From assembly GCA_038521825.1 (NCBI GenBank), contig JBCBKL010000020.1, positions 14,631 to 78,630 on the forward strand: a stretch of DNA of 64,000 nucleotides. Reading direction: 5' to 3'. Below are positions 23,196 to 31,135 of this stretch, piece after piece; position 1 is the stretch's first letter; each line of letters starts with the position of its first letter. The DNA is from JBCBKL01 sp038521825. Its GTDB lineage: Bacteria; Pseudomonadota; Alphaproteobacteria; Rhodobacterales; Rhodobacteraceae. The position numbers were made by a program, and so were the translations under genes. The notes under the pieces are model-generated. The model was given only the letters and a program-made list of their open reading frames with translations, did not search any database and had not been told where the DNA came from.

Positions 23196-24011
23196 CTAAC
23201 CAAGGAAATCGTCGGTCGCGTGCAGCATTCCGGGGTCGGATGGCATGTGCGATACCGGGTCAAACAGCCGTTCTGCGGCAGGGGTGAAGGATGACTGGTC
23301 GAACAGATGGGGCTCGATCACAACATCGGCGTCCGGGTTTGCTGCGTTATCCGTTTTTCTGAAATCGAACGTATCCGCAACATTGCCGGTCTTGCATTCG
23401 ACCATGCTCAACGGCGCATCGAGCGGCGCAGTTGCGTCTTCGCCAAGGGCAGATCCGGGTGCCAAACCCAACCCTTCGATCAGGGGTTCGGAGGCTTCCG
23501 CTTCCTCGCGGTGTTGGCGGTCGTCTTCGAGGCCGCTTTTGGCCAAGATTGGCGGATCCAGCAAACCGTCCATCGTTAGGGGTGATGCAGGGGGTGTATC
23601 ATCGTCGACGATCCAAACCTGCGCCACGTCCGAGCTTGGCGCATCGTTGTCGTAGCGGAAGATTTCGCCGGTCTTGGGATCGCGCTCCCAGAAGACGGAA
23701 TCGGTCACCGTAATCTCGAACAATTCATCGTCTTCCGACATGTCGTCAGCGAGGAAGAAGACTTCAAACGATCCTTTCAGCCCGGCATCCGTCTGTGGCC
23801 AGAAGGCCATGCTGGCGTTTTCCACCGTGCTGCCGACGAAGCCGATCTGATCGGATGCATTCGTGGTCACATGCTTGATGCCAAGCAGGATCGACACCAG
23901 GTCGGTATCAGGCGGAATGGTTCCGTCCCACCAGATATCGAATTTTACCTTCGTCCAGGAATCCGATCCTTCGATCACTTCAACCTCGCGCTGCTTGATT
24001 CTCCAGGTCAT
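23196..24011 (-). CDS. Acidic protein of unknown function, Calx-beta-like segment
   Basis: 271 residues and very Asp/Glu-rich; I do not recognise a named family. The N-terminal 145 residues (VEVIEGSDSWTKVKFDIWWDG, ASMAFWPQTDAGLKGSFEVFFLADDMSEDDELFEITVTDS, VAQVWIVDDDTP) read like a Calx-beta domain, with acidic calcium-binding turns. A linker and a low-complexity C-terminal half follow, with DTFDFRKTDNAANPDADVVI and a final HATDDFLG, faintly like RTX/hemolysin-type tails. There is no signal peptide, so if exported it would use a type I route. An 11-bp-scale tandem GCGTCGTGA repeat lies nearby at 23051-23076. Confidence 0.5.
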   Translation of the reverse strand: MTWRIKQREVEVIEGSDSWTKVKFDIWWDGTIPPDTDLVSILLGIKHVTTNASDQIGFVGSTVENASMAFWPQTDAGLKGSFEVFFLADDMSEDDELFEITVTDSVFWERDPKTGEIFRYDNDAPSSDVAQVWIVDDDTPPASPLTMDGLLDPPILAKSGLEDDRQHREEAEASEPLIEGLGLAPGSALGEDATAPLDAPLSMVECKTGNVADTFDFRKTDNAANPDADVVIEPHLFDQSSFTPAAERLFDPVSHMPSDPGMLHATDDFLG

Positions 24012-24167
24012 TGCAAAATCTCCCTTGTCTCAGATGCGCGGCCCAGCTTGGCGCGTGGGCCAACGATGGAGGAGAGACGAGAGCGGGGCACAGATAGTTT
24101 CGGATTTGGCCGTATCGGTCGCAGACGAGAAACCATCGTAACGCTGCGAGTACGCACGAGGAGGCGC

Positions 24168-24195
24168 TTGTAACTCCTGCGCAGGTGATTAGTAT
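24168..24195 (+). promoter_or_regulatory. Possible sigma70-type promoter upstream of gcrA
   Basis: TTGTAA (24168-24173) and TAGTAT (24190-24195), 16 nt apart, predict a start near 24202 and a leader of about 58 nt. The elements are only moderate matches. Confidence 0.3.
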
Positions 24196-24218
24196 TAGAC
24201 GCCAAGTTGAAACGATAA

Positions 24219-24244
24219 GGCGGCCCGCTTCGAGGCCGCTTTTT
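24219..24244 (+). terminator. Intrinsic terminator-like hairpin 15 nt before gcrA
   Basis: GCGGCC (24220-24225) pairs with GGCCGC (24234-24239) and five Ts follow (24240-24244). The gcrA ATG is at 24260. Its position within the likely leader suggests attenuation or an upstream transcript end rather than an ordinary operon terminator. Confidence 0.6.
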
Positions 24245-24259
24245 AGCTAAGGAAACCTC

Positions 24260-24829
24260 ATGTCCTGGACGGAAGAGCGCGTCGAGTTGCTGAAAAAGAT
24301 GTGGGGAGAGGGCCAGTCCGCCAGCCAGATCGCAAAAGAGCTGGGGGGCGTCACGCGTAACGCGGTCATCGGCAAGGTCCATCGCCTGGGTCTGTCGAAC
24401 CGCGCGGGCGGCGGCGCATCCGCGACGCCAAAGGCGGAGCCAAAGGCCAAAGCAGCCAAAGCCGAAGCGAAACCCAAGCCTCAGCCCAAGACCGAACCGG
24501 CCGTCAAGCCCGAGCCCGTGGCAGAGACGAAACCGGCCGTTCCGGCGCGCAAGCAGATCATCCCGGCGGGCCAACCCCTGCCCCCGCAACCGTCGGCAAA
24601 CGAGATCAGCCCCGAGGCTTTGGCCAAGGTCAACGAGATCGAGAAAAAAGCAAAGAGACTCAGCCTGATGGAGCTGACAGAGCGGACATGCAAGTGGCCC
24701 GTCGGCGACCCGGCCACCGAAGACTTCTGGTTCTGCGGCCTGCCCGTTCAGCAAGGCAAACCCTATTGCGATGCCCATGTCGGCGTTGCGTTCCAGCCGA
24801 TGTCGTCGCGCCGCGACCGTCGCCGCTGA
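24260..24829 (+). CDS. gcrA: GcrA family cell cycle regulator
   Basis: 189 residues. N-terminal helix-turn-helix MSWTEERVELLKKMWGEGQSASQIAKELGGVTRNAVIGKVHRLGLSNR (1-48) is the GcrA DNA-binding domain. A Pro/Lys/Ala-rich linker (50-115) and the conserved C-terminal CKWPVGDPATEDFWFCGLPVQQGKPYCDAHVGVAFQP with Cys residues follow. GcrA works with sigma70 at CcrM-methylated GAnTC promoters in alphaproteobacteria. RBS AAGGAA lies just before the ATG and just after an intrinsic terminator-like hairpin. Confidence 0.96.
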   Translation: MSWTEERVELLKKMWGEGQSASQIAKELGGVTRNAVIGKVHRLGLSNRAGGGASATPKAEPKAKAAKAEAKPKPQPKTEPAVKPEPVAETKPAVPARKQIIPAGQPLPPQPSANEISPEALAKVNEIEKKAKRLSLMELTERTCKWPVGDPATEDFWFCGLPVQQGKPYCDAHVGVAFQPMSSRRDRRR

Positions 24830-25033
24830 CAGCCACGCAGGTCGGCGACTTGCCCCGGGGTCTTAACCCTTTGAACGGGAAAAACCGCTAGGGCCTCCTG
24901 CGACCACGTGCACCACCTTGATTGCTGGACGGGCCTATGCCGCCCAGCTATGTAGCGCGAGGAGTCAGGTTGCCCCTTGTTGCAGCCCCCAAGATTGATT
25001 GGCCCGAAGGGCCGCTAAGACTGGAGAAACCGC

Positions 25034-25597
25034 GTGTCCCACGTAGAAGAAGACCACGAAGGCACAAGGCGCGACTTTCTGTATTTCGCGACTGCCGGTG
25101 CTGGCGTCGTCACGACAGGTGCCGCCGTCTGGCCGCTTGTGAACCAGATGAACCCATCAGCGGATGTCCGGGCGCTCTCATCGATCCGCGTTGACGTGTC
25201 CGGCGTTGAGCCCGGCACCCAGATGACGGTGAAATGGCTGGGAAAACCGGTCTTTATCCGCCGCCGCAACCCGGATGAGATCGAGGCGGCTCGCGCGGTC
25301 GATCTGTCGGAATTGCCGGATGATATCGCCCGGAACGAAAACCTTGGCGACGTCCCCGCAACTGATGAAAACCGCGCCATGGACGAAAGCGGCGAATGGT
25401 TGGTGATGATGGGCGTGTGCACGCATCTTGGCTGCGTCCCGCTGGGCGACGGTGCAGGCGATTTTGGTGGCTGGTTCTGCCCCTGCCACGGCTCGCATTA
25501 TGACACGTCAGGCCGCATCCGTAGAGGTCCGGCACCGACCAACCTGGAAGTGCCTGTCGCAGAATTCGTGGACGAAACCACGATCAAACTCGGTTAA
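25034..25597 (+). CDS. petA: Ubiquinol-cytochrome c reductase iron-sulfur subunit (Rieske)
   Basis: 187 residues from a GTG with GGAG upstream. A twin-arginine motif (TRRDFLY, R12-R13) precedes the membrane anchor, as is usual for Tat-inserted Rieske proteins. The [2Fe-2S] ligands are in CTHLGC (C129, H131, C134) and CPCHGSH (C149, C151, H152); C134 and C151 form the disulfide. It is the first gene of petABC, 11 nt before petB. The subunit moves electrons from ubiquinol to cytochrome c1 at the periplasmic side of complex III. Confidence 0.97.
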   Translation: MSHVEEDHEGTRRDFLYFATAGAGVVTTGAAVWPLVNQMNPSADVRALSSIRVDVSGVEPGTQMTVKWLGKPVFIRRRNPDEIEAARAVDLSELPDDIARNENLGDVPATDENRAMDESGEWLVMMGVCTHLGCVPLGDGAGDFGGWFCPCHGSHYDTSGRIRRGPAPTNLEVPVAEFVDETTIKLG

Positions 25598-25608
25598 GGG
25601 AGACACCG

Positions 25609-26952
25609 ATGTCCGGAATTCCTCACGACCATTACGAACCGAAATCAGCTGGCGAAAAGTGGTGGCACAGCCGCCTGCCGATCGTCAGCCTGATGTATGA
25701 CACCCTGATGATCCCCACGCCGAAGAACCTCAATTGGATGTGGATCTGGGGCATCGTTCTGACCTTCTGCCTTGCTCTGCAGATCATCACGGGCATCGTC
25801 CTGGTCATGCACTACACGCCGCATGTCGATTACGCCTTTGCCTCGATCGAGCACATCATGCGCAACGTGAATGGCGGCCACATGCTGCGGTATCTGCACA
25901 TGAACGGCGCATCGCTGTTCTTTGTAGCGGTTTATGCGCACATCTTCCGCGGCCTCTATTACGGGTCCTACAAGGCCCCGCGTGAGGTGACATGGATCAT
26001 CGGTATGCTCATCTACTTGCTGATGATGGGCACGGCCTTTATGGGCTATGTTCTGCCTTGGGGTCAGATGTCGTTCTGGGGTGCCACGGTGATCACCGGC
26101 CTCTTCGGTGCCATTCCGTTCATCGGGGAGGGCATCCAGACCTGGCTTCTGGGCGGACCGGCCGTGGACAACGCCACGCTGAACCGCTTCTTCAGCCTGC
26201 ACTATCTGCTGCCCTTCCTGATCGCTGGCCTTGTGATCCTGCACATCTGGGCCTTCCACACCACGGGCAACAACAACCCGACAGGCGTTGAAGTGCGCCG
26301 CACGTCGAAGGAAGACGCCGAGAAAGACACGCTGCCTTTCTGGCCCTACTTTGTGATCAAGGACCTGTTCGCGCTGGCCGTGATCCTGGTGGTGTTCTTT
26401 GCGGTCGTCGGCTTCATGCCAAACTATCTGGGCCACCCCGACAACTATATCGAGGCGAACCCGCTGGCGACGCCGGCCCACATCGTGCCCGAATGGTACT
26501 TCCTGCCGTTCTACGCGATCCTGCGGGCCTTTGACGGTGACGTCTGGGTGGTGATCGCGGCAAGCTGGCTGACCGGCGGCATCATCGACGCCAAGTTCTT
26601 CGGTGTCCTGGCCATGTTTGGCGCCATTGTCGTGATGGCGCTGGCCCCATGGCTCGACACGTCGAGCGTTCGGTCGGGCCGGTATCGCCCGATGTTCAAG
26701 GCGTGGTTCTGGGTCTTTGTCGTCAACTTCTTCGTCCTGATGTGGGCGGGTGCGATGCCGGCAGAGGGGATCTATCCCTACATCGCCCTTCTGGGGTCGG
26801 CCTATTGGTTCGCGTTCTTCCTGATCATCATGCCGCTCTTGGGCGTGATCGAGAAACCGGATCAGCAACCGGCAACCATCGAAGAAGACTTTAACGCCCA
26901 TTATGGTGGCGACGCGGCAGGTGGCCAGGCTTCGGCCCAGCCCGCGGAATAA
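25609..26952 (+). CDS. petB: Cytochrome b subunit of the bc1 complex
   Basis: 447 residues with eight or nine membrane helices. Paired haem histidines are visible in HMLRYLHMNGASLFFVAVYAHIFRGLYYGSY (helix B region) and FFSLHYLLPFLIAGLVILHIWAFHTTGNNNP (helix D). PEWYFLPFYAILRAF is the Qo-site PEWY motif. It is longer than mitochondrial cytochrome b through its C-terminal extension. RBS GGGAGACACC lies before the ATG. The subunit carries haems bL and bH and both quinone sites. Confidence 0.97.
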   Translation: MSGIPHDHYEPKSAGEKWWHSRLPIVSLMYDTLMIPTPKNLNWMWIWGIVLTFCLALQIITGIVLVMHYTPHVDYAFASIEHIMRNVNGGHMLRYLHMNGASLFFVAVYAHIFRGLYYGSYKAPREVTWIIGMLIYLLMMGTAFMGYVLPWGQMSFWGATVITGLFGAIPFIGEGIQTWLLGGPAVDNATLNRFFSLHYLLPFLIAGLVILHIWAFHTTGNNNPTGVEVRRTSKEDAEKDTLPFWPYFVIKDLFALAVILVVFFAVVGFMPNYLGHPDNYIEANPLATPAHIVPEWYFLPFYAILRAFDGDVWVVIAASWLTGGIIDAKFFGVLAMFGAIVVMALAPWLDTSSVRSGRYRPMFKAWFWVFVVNFFVLMWAGAMPAEGIYPYIALLGSAYWFAFFLIIMPLLGVIEKPDQQPATIEEDFNAHYGGDAAGGQASAQPAE

Positions 26953-26965
26953 GGAGTACCGGTTC

Positions 26966-27757
26966 ATGTTCAAGAAAATCGCACTCAGCGCGGTTGCGGC
27001 CTTCGGGCTCGCGACCGGGGCGATGGCGGCAGGCGGCGAGACCCATGTCGAGAATTTCCCGTTCTCGTTCGATGGGCCTTTCGGCTCTTACGATCAGAAC
27101 CAGCTTCAGCGTGGTCTTCAGGTCTATACCGAGATCTGCGCGGCCTGCCATGGACTGAAGTATGTGCCATTCCGGACGCTCGCAGATGAGGGCGGCCCTG
27201 AACTGCCCCAAGATCAGATGCGCGCCTATGCGGAAGGTTTCGAAGTCTACGATGCAGAAATCGATGATTTCAGGGCGGCCGTCGAAACCGATCACTTCCC
27301 TGAATCCGGTCTGGAAAATGCACCCGACCTGAGCCTGATGGCCAAGGCCCGCGCCGGGTTCCACGGGCCTTACGGCCTTGGGATCAACCAGCTGCTCTAT
27401 GGTATGGGCGGCCCAGACTATATCGCGTCGCTTCTGATCGGCTACACGGGTGAAGAAAAGGAAGAGGCTGGCACGATCCTCTATGAAAACACCGCCTTCC
27501 CGGGCGGCTGGATCTCGATGGCACCGCCGCTTTACGGTGAGGACGTCGAGTTTGCCGATGGTCATGCCAACGACCTGCACCACATCGCCGAAGACGTTTC
27601 GGCCTTCCTAATGTGGACTGCAGAGCCACAGATGATGGCGCGCAAACAGGCCGGCTTTGTCGGCGTGATCTTCCTTACTGTGCTGTCGGTACTGCTGTAC
27701 CTGACAAACAAACGGCTCTGGGCCCCGATCAAGGCACGCGCAAAAGGCAAAGACTGA
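26966..27757 (+). CDS. petC: Cytochrome c1 subunit of the bc1 complex
   Basis: 263 residues from the ATG before FKKIALSAV; a signal peptide ends near AMAA (residue 22). Haem c is attached at CAACH (C58, C61, H62), and a methionine in the SMAPPLY region is the axial ligand. A single membrane anchor near the C-terminus (GVIFLTVLSVLLYLTNKRLWAPI) keeps it at the membrane. It is 13 nt after petB, and the operon ends at a strong terminator (27780-27805). Confidence 0.96.
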   Translation: MFKKIALSAVAAFGLATGAMAAGGETHVENFPFSFDGPFGSYDQNQLQRGLQVYTEICAACHGLKYVPFRTLADEGGPELPQDQMRAYAEGFEVYDAEIDDFRAAVETDHFPESGLENAPDLSLMAKARAGFHGPYGLGINQLLYGMGGPDYIASLLIGYTGEEKEEAGTILYENTAFPGGWISMAPPLYGEDVEFADGHANDLHHIAEDVSAFLMWTAEPQMMARKQAGFVGVIFLTVLSVLLYLTNKRLWAPIKARAKGKD

Positions 27758-27779
27758 GCTATACATCAGACTGTATTAG

Positions 27780-27805
27780 AAGCCCCGCCTAGGCGGGGCT
27801 TTTTT
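27780..27805 (+). terminator. Intrinsic terminator of petABC
   Basis: AAGCCCCGCC (27780-27789) and GGCGGGGCTT (27792-27801) form a perfect 10-bp stem with a 2-nt centre followed by a T run to 27805. It is a textbook intrinsic terminator 22 nt after the petC stop. Confidence 0.93.
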
Positions 27806-27898
27806 CTTTCGTTGGTGGAGCCGGTTTGAGCCAAGACCCAACCAAGCTGCCTGATCCCTGGTGCGTGTATCATGGCCACCACAGGCAATGCAGGCCCA

Positions 27899-28513
27899 CT
27901 AGGCTTTCGGTGAAAAGAGCAGTTTCAGGAATGTCCGAAACAGCATGATCTGCTCTGACGCATTGTTGTGTTCCCGCAAGGCACGCTGAAGCACCAATCC
28001 GCCCTCGACAACCCCCGACACCATGTCACCGAGCGCATCCATATTCACCGCCTCACGGGGTTCGTAAACCTTGGCGATATCTTCGAACATGCCGCGGAAC
28101 CGTTTGCGCCAGCCAAGGATGGCCTGACGGTTGAGTTCCCGCACACCCTCGTCAAACAGCCTGTCCTGATACGCGGTCGAGGCGATGACACAGCCGGGGT
28201 GGCCCGTTGGCATCTCTTCCAGCATCTCGGCCAGCAGTTTCAGACCGATGAGCATGCAGTGCAGCGGGTCATCATTGAGCTCGCGAGCGCGCGCAAACAG
28301 ATCGTCATAAAGCGCGTTCTCGACCTCAATGTACCGCTCCAGCATGGCGCGGGCCAGGGCGTTCTTGTCCTTGAAGTGGTAAAAGAAACCACCCCGCGAG
28401 ATCTCGGCGCCAGCCACGATCTCTTCGATTGAGGTGGCCTCGAACCCCTTTTCGAGCACAGAGGCTTCGGCGATATCGAGTATTCGGCTGCGTGTATCAA
28501 CTTTCTGATCCAT
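27899..28513 (-). CDS. TetR/AcrR family transcriptional regulator
   Basis: 204 residues from the ATG at MDQKVDTRSRILDIAE; the longer upstream frame has no family character. HTH: SRILDIAEASVLEKGFEATSIEEIVAGAEISRGGFFYHFKDKNALARAML (about 8-57). The effector domain covers the remaining 145 residues (TGHPGCVIASTAYQD, VVEGGLVLQRAL), similar to regulators of the TetR_C_11/LmrA group. It is divergent from the homocysteine S-methyltransferase-like gene, with a 19-bp palindrome at its own promoter. The ligand is unknown. Confidence 0.9.
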   Translation of the reverse strand: MDQKVDTRSRILDIAEASVLEKGFEATSIEEIVAGAEISRGGFFYHFKDKNALARAMLERYIEVENALYDDLFARARELNDDPLHCMLIGLKLLAEMLEEMPTGHPGCVIASTAYQDRLFDEGVRELNRQAILGWRKRFRGMFEDIAKVYEPREAVNMDALGDMVSGVVEGGLVLQRALREHNNASEQIMLFRTFLKLLFSPKA

Positions 28514-28526
28514 TCTCGCATTCCTG

Positions 28527-28545
28527 ACTGTACCGCGAGTCCAGT
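28527..28545. promoter_or_regulatory. Putative TetR operator
   Basis: ACTGTACCGCGAGTCCAGT (19 bp) is symmetric at 6 of 9 base pairs, a typical TetR-type operator length. It lies 14 nt upstream of the TetR start codon, within the divergent spacer 28514-28701, so it could repress both directions. Confidence 0.4.
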
Positions 28546-28701
28546 TCAGGCCGGTGCCGGCAAATGCTGTGCGAGGCCTTGGGCTCTTACCCCATGAAAA
28601 TATGGCAAAAATCAAATCGGGACAACCGGACCACCGGGCAACTAGATGCCGATGGCCGCCTTGGCATAGTCCTCTCGCACTGACAGACAAGGACAGCTTC
28701 G

Positions 28702-29646
28702 ATGCGAATTCAACAGCTTACACAAACCCGCCGTTTCTTTCTCTCGGATGGAGGGTTGGAGACATTTCTTATTTTCGAGAAGGGTTACGACCTGCCCTGT
28801 TTCTCGGCCGCGATCCTTTTGGACACCGCCCAAGGCCGGGCCGACCTGGCGGCCTATTTCGAGCGCTTCATCGGGATTGCGAAAGAGACTGGTCGCGGTT
28901 TCGTCATGGATGCGCCGACTTGGCGGGCTGGATCGGCCTGGGCGGGTCCGCTGGGCCAGGGCCTGCAGGAGGTGATGGAAACGAACAGGCGCGCCGTCGC
29001 CTTCGTTTCGGACCTGCGGGATTATCATGAGACGGTTGAATGCCCGATCCTGATCAATGGTCTCGTGGGGCCTGCCGGGGATGCATATGCCCCGGATACC
29101 GAAATCGCCCCACAGGATTCCCTGCTGATCCACGCCCCGCAGATTCATGCACTTGGCAAGGCCGGGGTCGACATGATCAGTGCCATGACCCTGACCCATG
29201 CGGGCGAGGCGATTGGCATCGTTCAGGCCACCAAGGAGATCGATGTTCCGGTCGCGATCGCCTTTACCCTCGAAACGGACGGCCGCCTGCCCTCCGGTCA
29301 GCCGCTGAGTGAAGCGATTGCAGAGGTCGATGGGGCCACGAATGCCGGACCGCTCTACTACATGATCAACTGCGCCCATCCGGATCATTTTCGAGACGTG
29401 CTTGATAGGAACGCGGCCTGGACCCTGCGAATTGGCGGCATTCGATCCAACGCGTCCCGGATGAGCCACGCGGAACTCGACGAAGCCGAGGTTCTGGACG
29501 ATGGCGATCCGGTCGAACTGGGTCGGCTGAGCGCGGAGCTATTGGGGCGCCTTCCCAACATCCGGGTTCTGGGAGGGTGCTGCGGCACCGACCACCGGCA
29601 CGTGGGCTGCATTGCGGGGCATGATCACGCCCGGTCTGCAGCCTGA
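28702..29646 (+). CDS. Homocysteine S-methyltransferase family protein
   Basis: 314 residues, a TIM-barrel with the three zinc cysteines: C224 (MINCAHPDHF) and C293-C294 (GGCCGTDHRH). N-terminal LSDGGLETFLIFEKGYDLPCFSAAILLD is the usual start of this family (GG-ET segment). It carries no cobalamin or folate domains, so it would use SAM or S-methylmethionine as donor, as in MmuM-like proteins; selenium or other methyl acceptors are possible. RBS AAGGACAGC is before the ATG. It has its own divergent TetR regulator and is followed by a secreted protein 40 nt on. Confidence 0.88.
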   Translation: MRIQQLTQTRRFFLSDGGLETFLIFEKGYDLPCFSAAILLDTAQGRADLAAYFERFIGIAKETGRGFVMDAPTWRAGSAWAGPLGQGLQEVMETNRRAVAFVSDLRDYHETVECPILINGLVGPAGDAYAPDTEIAPQDSLLIHAPQIHALGKAGVDMISAMTLTHAGEAIGIVQATKEIDVPVAIAFTLETDGRLPSGQPLSEAIAEVDGATNAGPLYYMINCAHPDHFRDVLDRNAAWTLRIGGIRSNASRMSHAELDEAEVLDDGDPVELGRLSAELLGRLPNIRVLGGCCGTDHRHVGCIAGHDHARSAA

Positions 29647-29686
29647 ATTCTTCACAAAATCCAAACTCTACCCGAAAGGAAAACCC

Positions 29687-30391
29687 ATGTTCAAATCCCT
29701 TTTCATGTCGTCCGCCCTCGCCATGTCGTTGGCCGGCTACGCACAAGCTGACGCTCCGATGGCCTTTGATGTCGCCGAGGATCACACGCGCATCTACATG
29801 GCGGACAGGCCCTTGCACGAAAACGGCATGCCGGCCCATGGCAACGCCTTTGTCAGTCAGGGTTACATCTATCCTGCTGGTACGCTCGATCCTGGCTCGG
29901 TCGGCGTTCTGGAAGATGGCAGCCCGGCCTTTCCTGACCTAGTGCTCGGCACCTGGACCTGCGACGGTTACTTTGTCGGCGACGGTGGGAATGCCACCAG
30001 CGGCGTCTGGGTGATCAGTCGCCAGGTCTTTGCCTTCGATGACGGTGACACGATCATCACACAAGGAACGGAGATCGTTGATGCAGGCGTCGAAAACCTG
30101 CGACCTATCACGGGCTCGACCGGCGATTACGCCGATATCGGCGACGCCATGGTTCAGACGATGCTGGGCTTCAGCGAACGGATGACAGTGAATGTCACCT
30201 TCCGGATCGAGGACGGGGCCACGGATCATGCGCGCAGCGCGCCTGCAACCTCAGGGTTCATTGCCCGGGACGCCGCGCTGGACGAAGCCGATTACGGTCA
30301 CGGCCCGATCGAAGAAGAGGATCACCTGGAATGGGATTCCGGCGCCCCGGTCGGTCCGGTTCATACTCATCGCGGCGGCCCGTCGACTTGA
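29687..30391 (+). CDS. Secreted barrel-like protein (allene-oxide-cyclase-like fold suspected)
   Basis: 234 residues with a Sec signal peptide (MFKSLFMSSALAMSLAGYAQADA). The mature part has the order seen in dirigent/AOC-barrel proteins: GTWTCDGYFVGDGGNATSGVWVISRQVFAFDDGDTIITQGTEIV, then the PITGSTGDYADIGDA turn and a final NVTFRIEDG strand. The C-terminus is Asp/Glu- and His-rich (YGHGPIEEEDHLEWD, VHTHRGG), suggesting metal binding. No enzymatic function can be claimed. RBS AAAGGAAA precedes the ATG. It is probably cotranscribed with the methyltransferase gene. Confidence 0.6.
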   Translation: MFKSLFMSSALAMSLAGYAQADAPMAFDVAEDHTRIYMADRPLHENGMPAHGNAFVSQGYIYPAGTLDPGSVGVLEDGSPAFPDLVLGTWTCDGYFVGDGGNATSGVWVISRQVFAFDDGDTIITQGTEIVDAGVENLRPITGSTGDYADIGDAMVQTMLGFSERMTVNVTFRIEDGATDHARSAPATSGFIARDAALDEADYGHGPIEEEDHLEWDSGAPVGPVHTHRGGPST

Positions 30392-30466
30392 TGGCTGACG
30401 TTGCGGTCGGGTGACCGGTTCGCCCGACCGCATGTCCAACCCCCACTTTAAGGAAAGAACAAATCC

Positions 30467-31066
30467 ATGACGATGCAGACGACATCCCTGATCCGACAAG
30501 CGTCCGAAGCTGATGCGCCCGCCCTGGCGAAGCTGATCAACATCGCGGGCGAGGGCATTCCCAACTGGCTTTGGACCCGCGCCTGCGTCGAAGGTCAGAC
30601 ACCCCTGGAGACCGGTATCGAGCGGGCCAGGCGGCCAAGCGGCGGCTTTTCCTACACCAATGCACTGATCGCGGATCAAGGCAGCGATCCCATCGGCATG
30701 GTTCTGAGCTACGCGATTACCGAAGCACCTGAAAATAACCCCAACGACCTGCCAGCACCGATCGCGCCCTTCGTCGCGCTCGAAAAACTGTCGGTGGGCA
30801 CGTGGTACGTTAACGCTCTGGCGGTCTTTGCCGAGGCGCGCGGACGCGGGATCGGCACCGCGCTGATGACCGCAGCTGAGGGGCAAGCCAGGGTGAGGGG
30901 CTTCGACGAGATGAGCATTCAGGTTTATGAACAGAACGTCGATGCGGTTCGGCTATACGAGCGGCTGGGCTATACGCTCGCGGCGAAAGAAGCCGTGCGT
31001 CTGCACCCCAGCCCGCCATACTATACCGGTGACGTGTTGCTGCTGAAGAAGCCCCTTGCTGTCTGA
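30467..31066 (+). CDS. GNAT family N-acetyltransferase
   Basis: 199 residues. The acetyl-CoA site is visible as WYVNALAVFAEARGRGIGTALMTAAEGQARVRG (motif A, R/Q-x-x-G-x-G/A pattern ARGRGIGTA), followed by EMSIQVYEQNVDAVRLYERLGYTLAAK (motif B, YERLGY). The N-terminal half (LIRQASEADAPALAKLIN, NWLWTRACVEGQTPLETGIERARRP) is the variable acceptor side. Acceptor unknown: protein, small amine or antibiotic. RBS AAGGAAAG is 7-8 nt before the ATG. An imperfect hairpin follows. Confidence 0.88.
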   Translation: MTMQTTSLIRQASEADAPALAKLINIAGEGIPNWLWTRACVEGQTPLETGIERARRPSGGFSYTNALIADQGSDPIGMVLSYAITEAPENNPNDLPAPIAPFVALEKLSVGTWYVNALAVFAEARGRGIGTALMTAAEGQARVRGFDEMSIQVYEQNVDAVRLYERLGYTLAAKEAVRLHPSPPYYTGDVLLLKKPLAV

Positions 31067-31085
31067 GGCACCGAAAACCCGTCTG

Positions 31086-31110
31086 TTCGTCCGCCAAGCT
31101 GGCGGATGAA
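31086..31110 (+). terminator. Hairpin after the GNAT gene
   Basis: TTCGTCCGCCA (31086-31096) pairs with TGGCGGATGAA (31100-31110), one G:U pair, 3-nt loop. No U-tract follows. Probably a transcript-end structure for the GNAT gene. Confidence 0.4.
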
Positions 31111-31135
31111 CTTGGGCACGATGGAAGGTTGATGC

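Noticed and set aside
25645..26973. A long open frame antisense to petB (about 440 codons).
   Set aside because: It is a codon-bias shadow of a conserved, strongly supported gene; no RBS and no family-like residues. The same applies to long antisense frames over opgG, the RNase gene and kpsE.
28514..28701. SAM or SAH riboswitch before the homocysteine methyltransferase-like gene.
   Set aside because: I could not fit the conserved core of SAM-II, SAM-V or SAH riboswitches; TetR control explains the spacer better.
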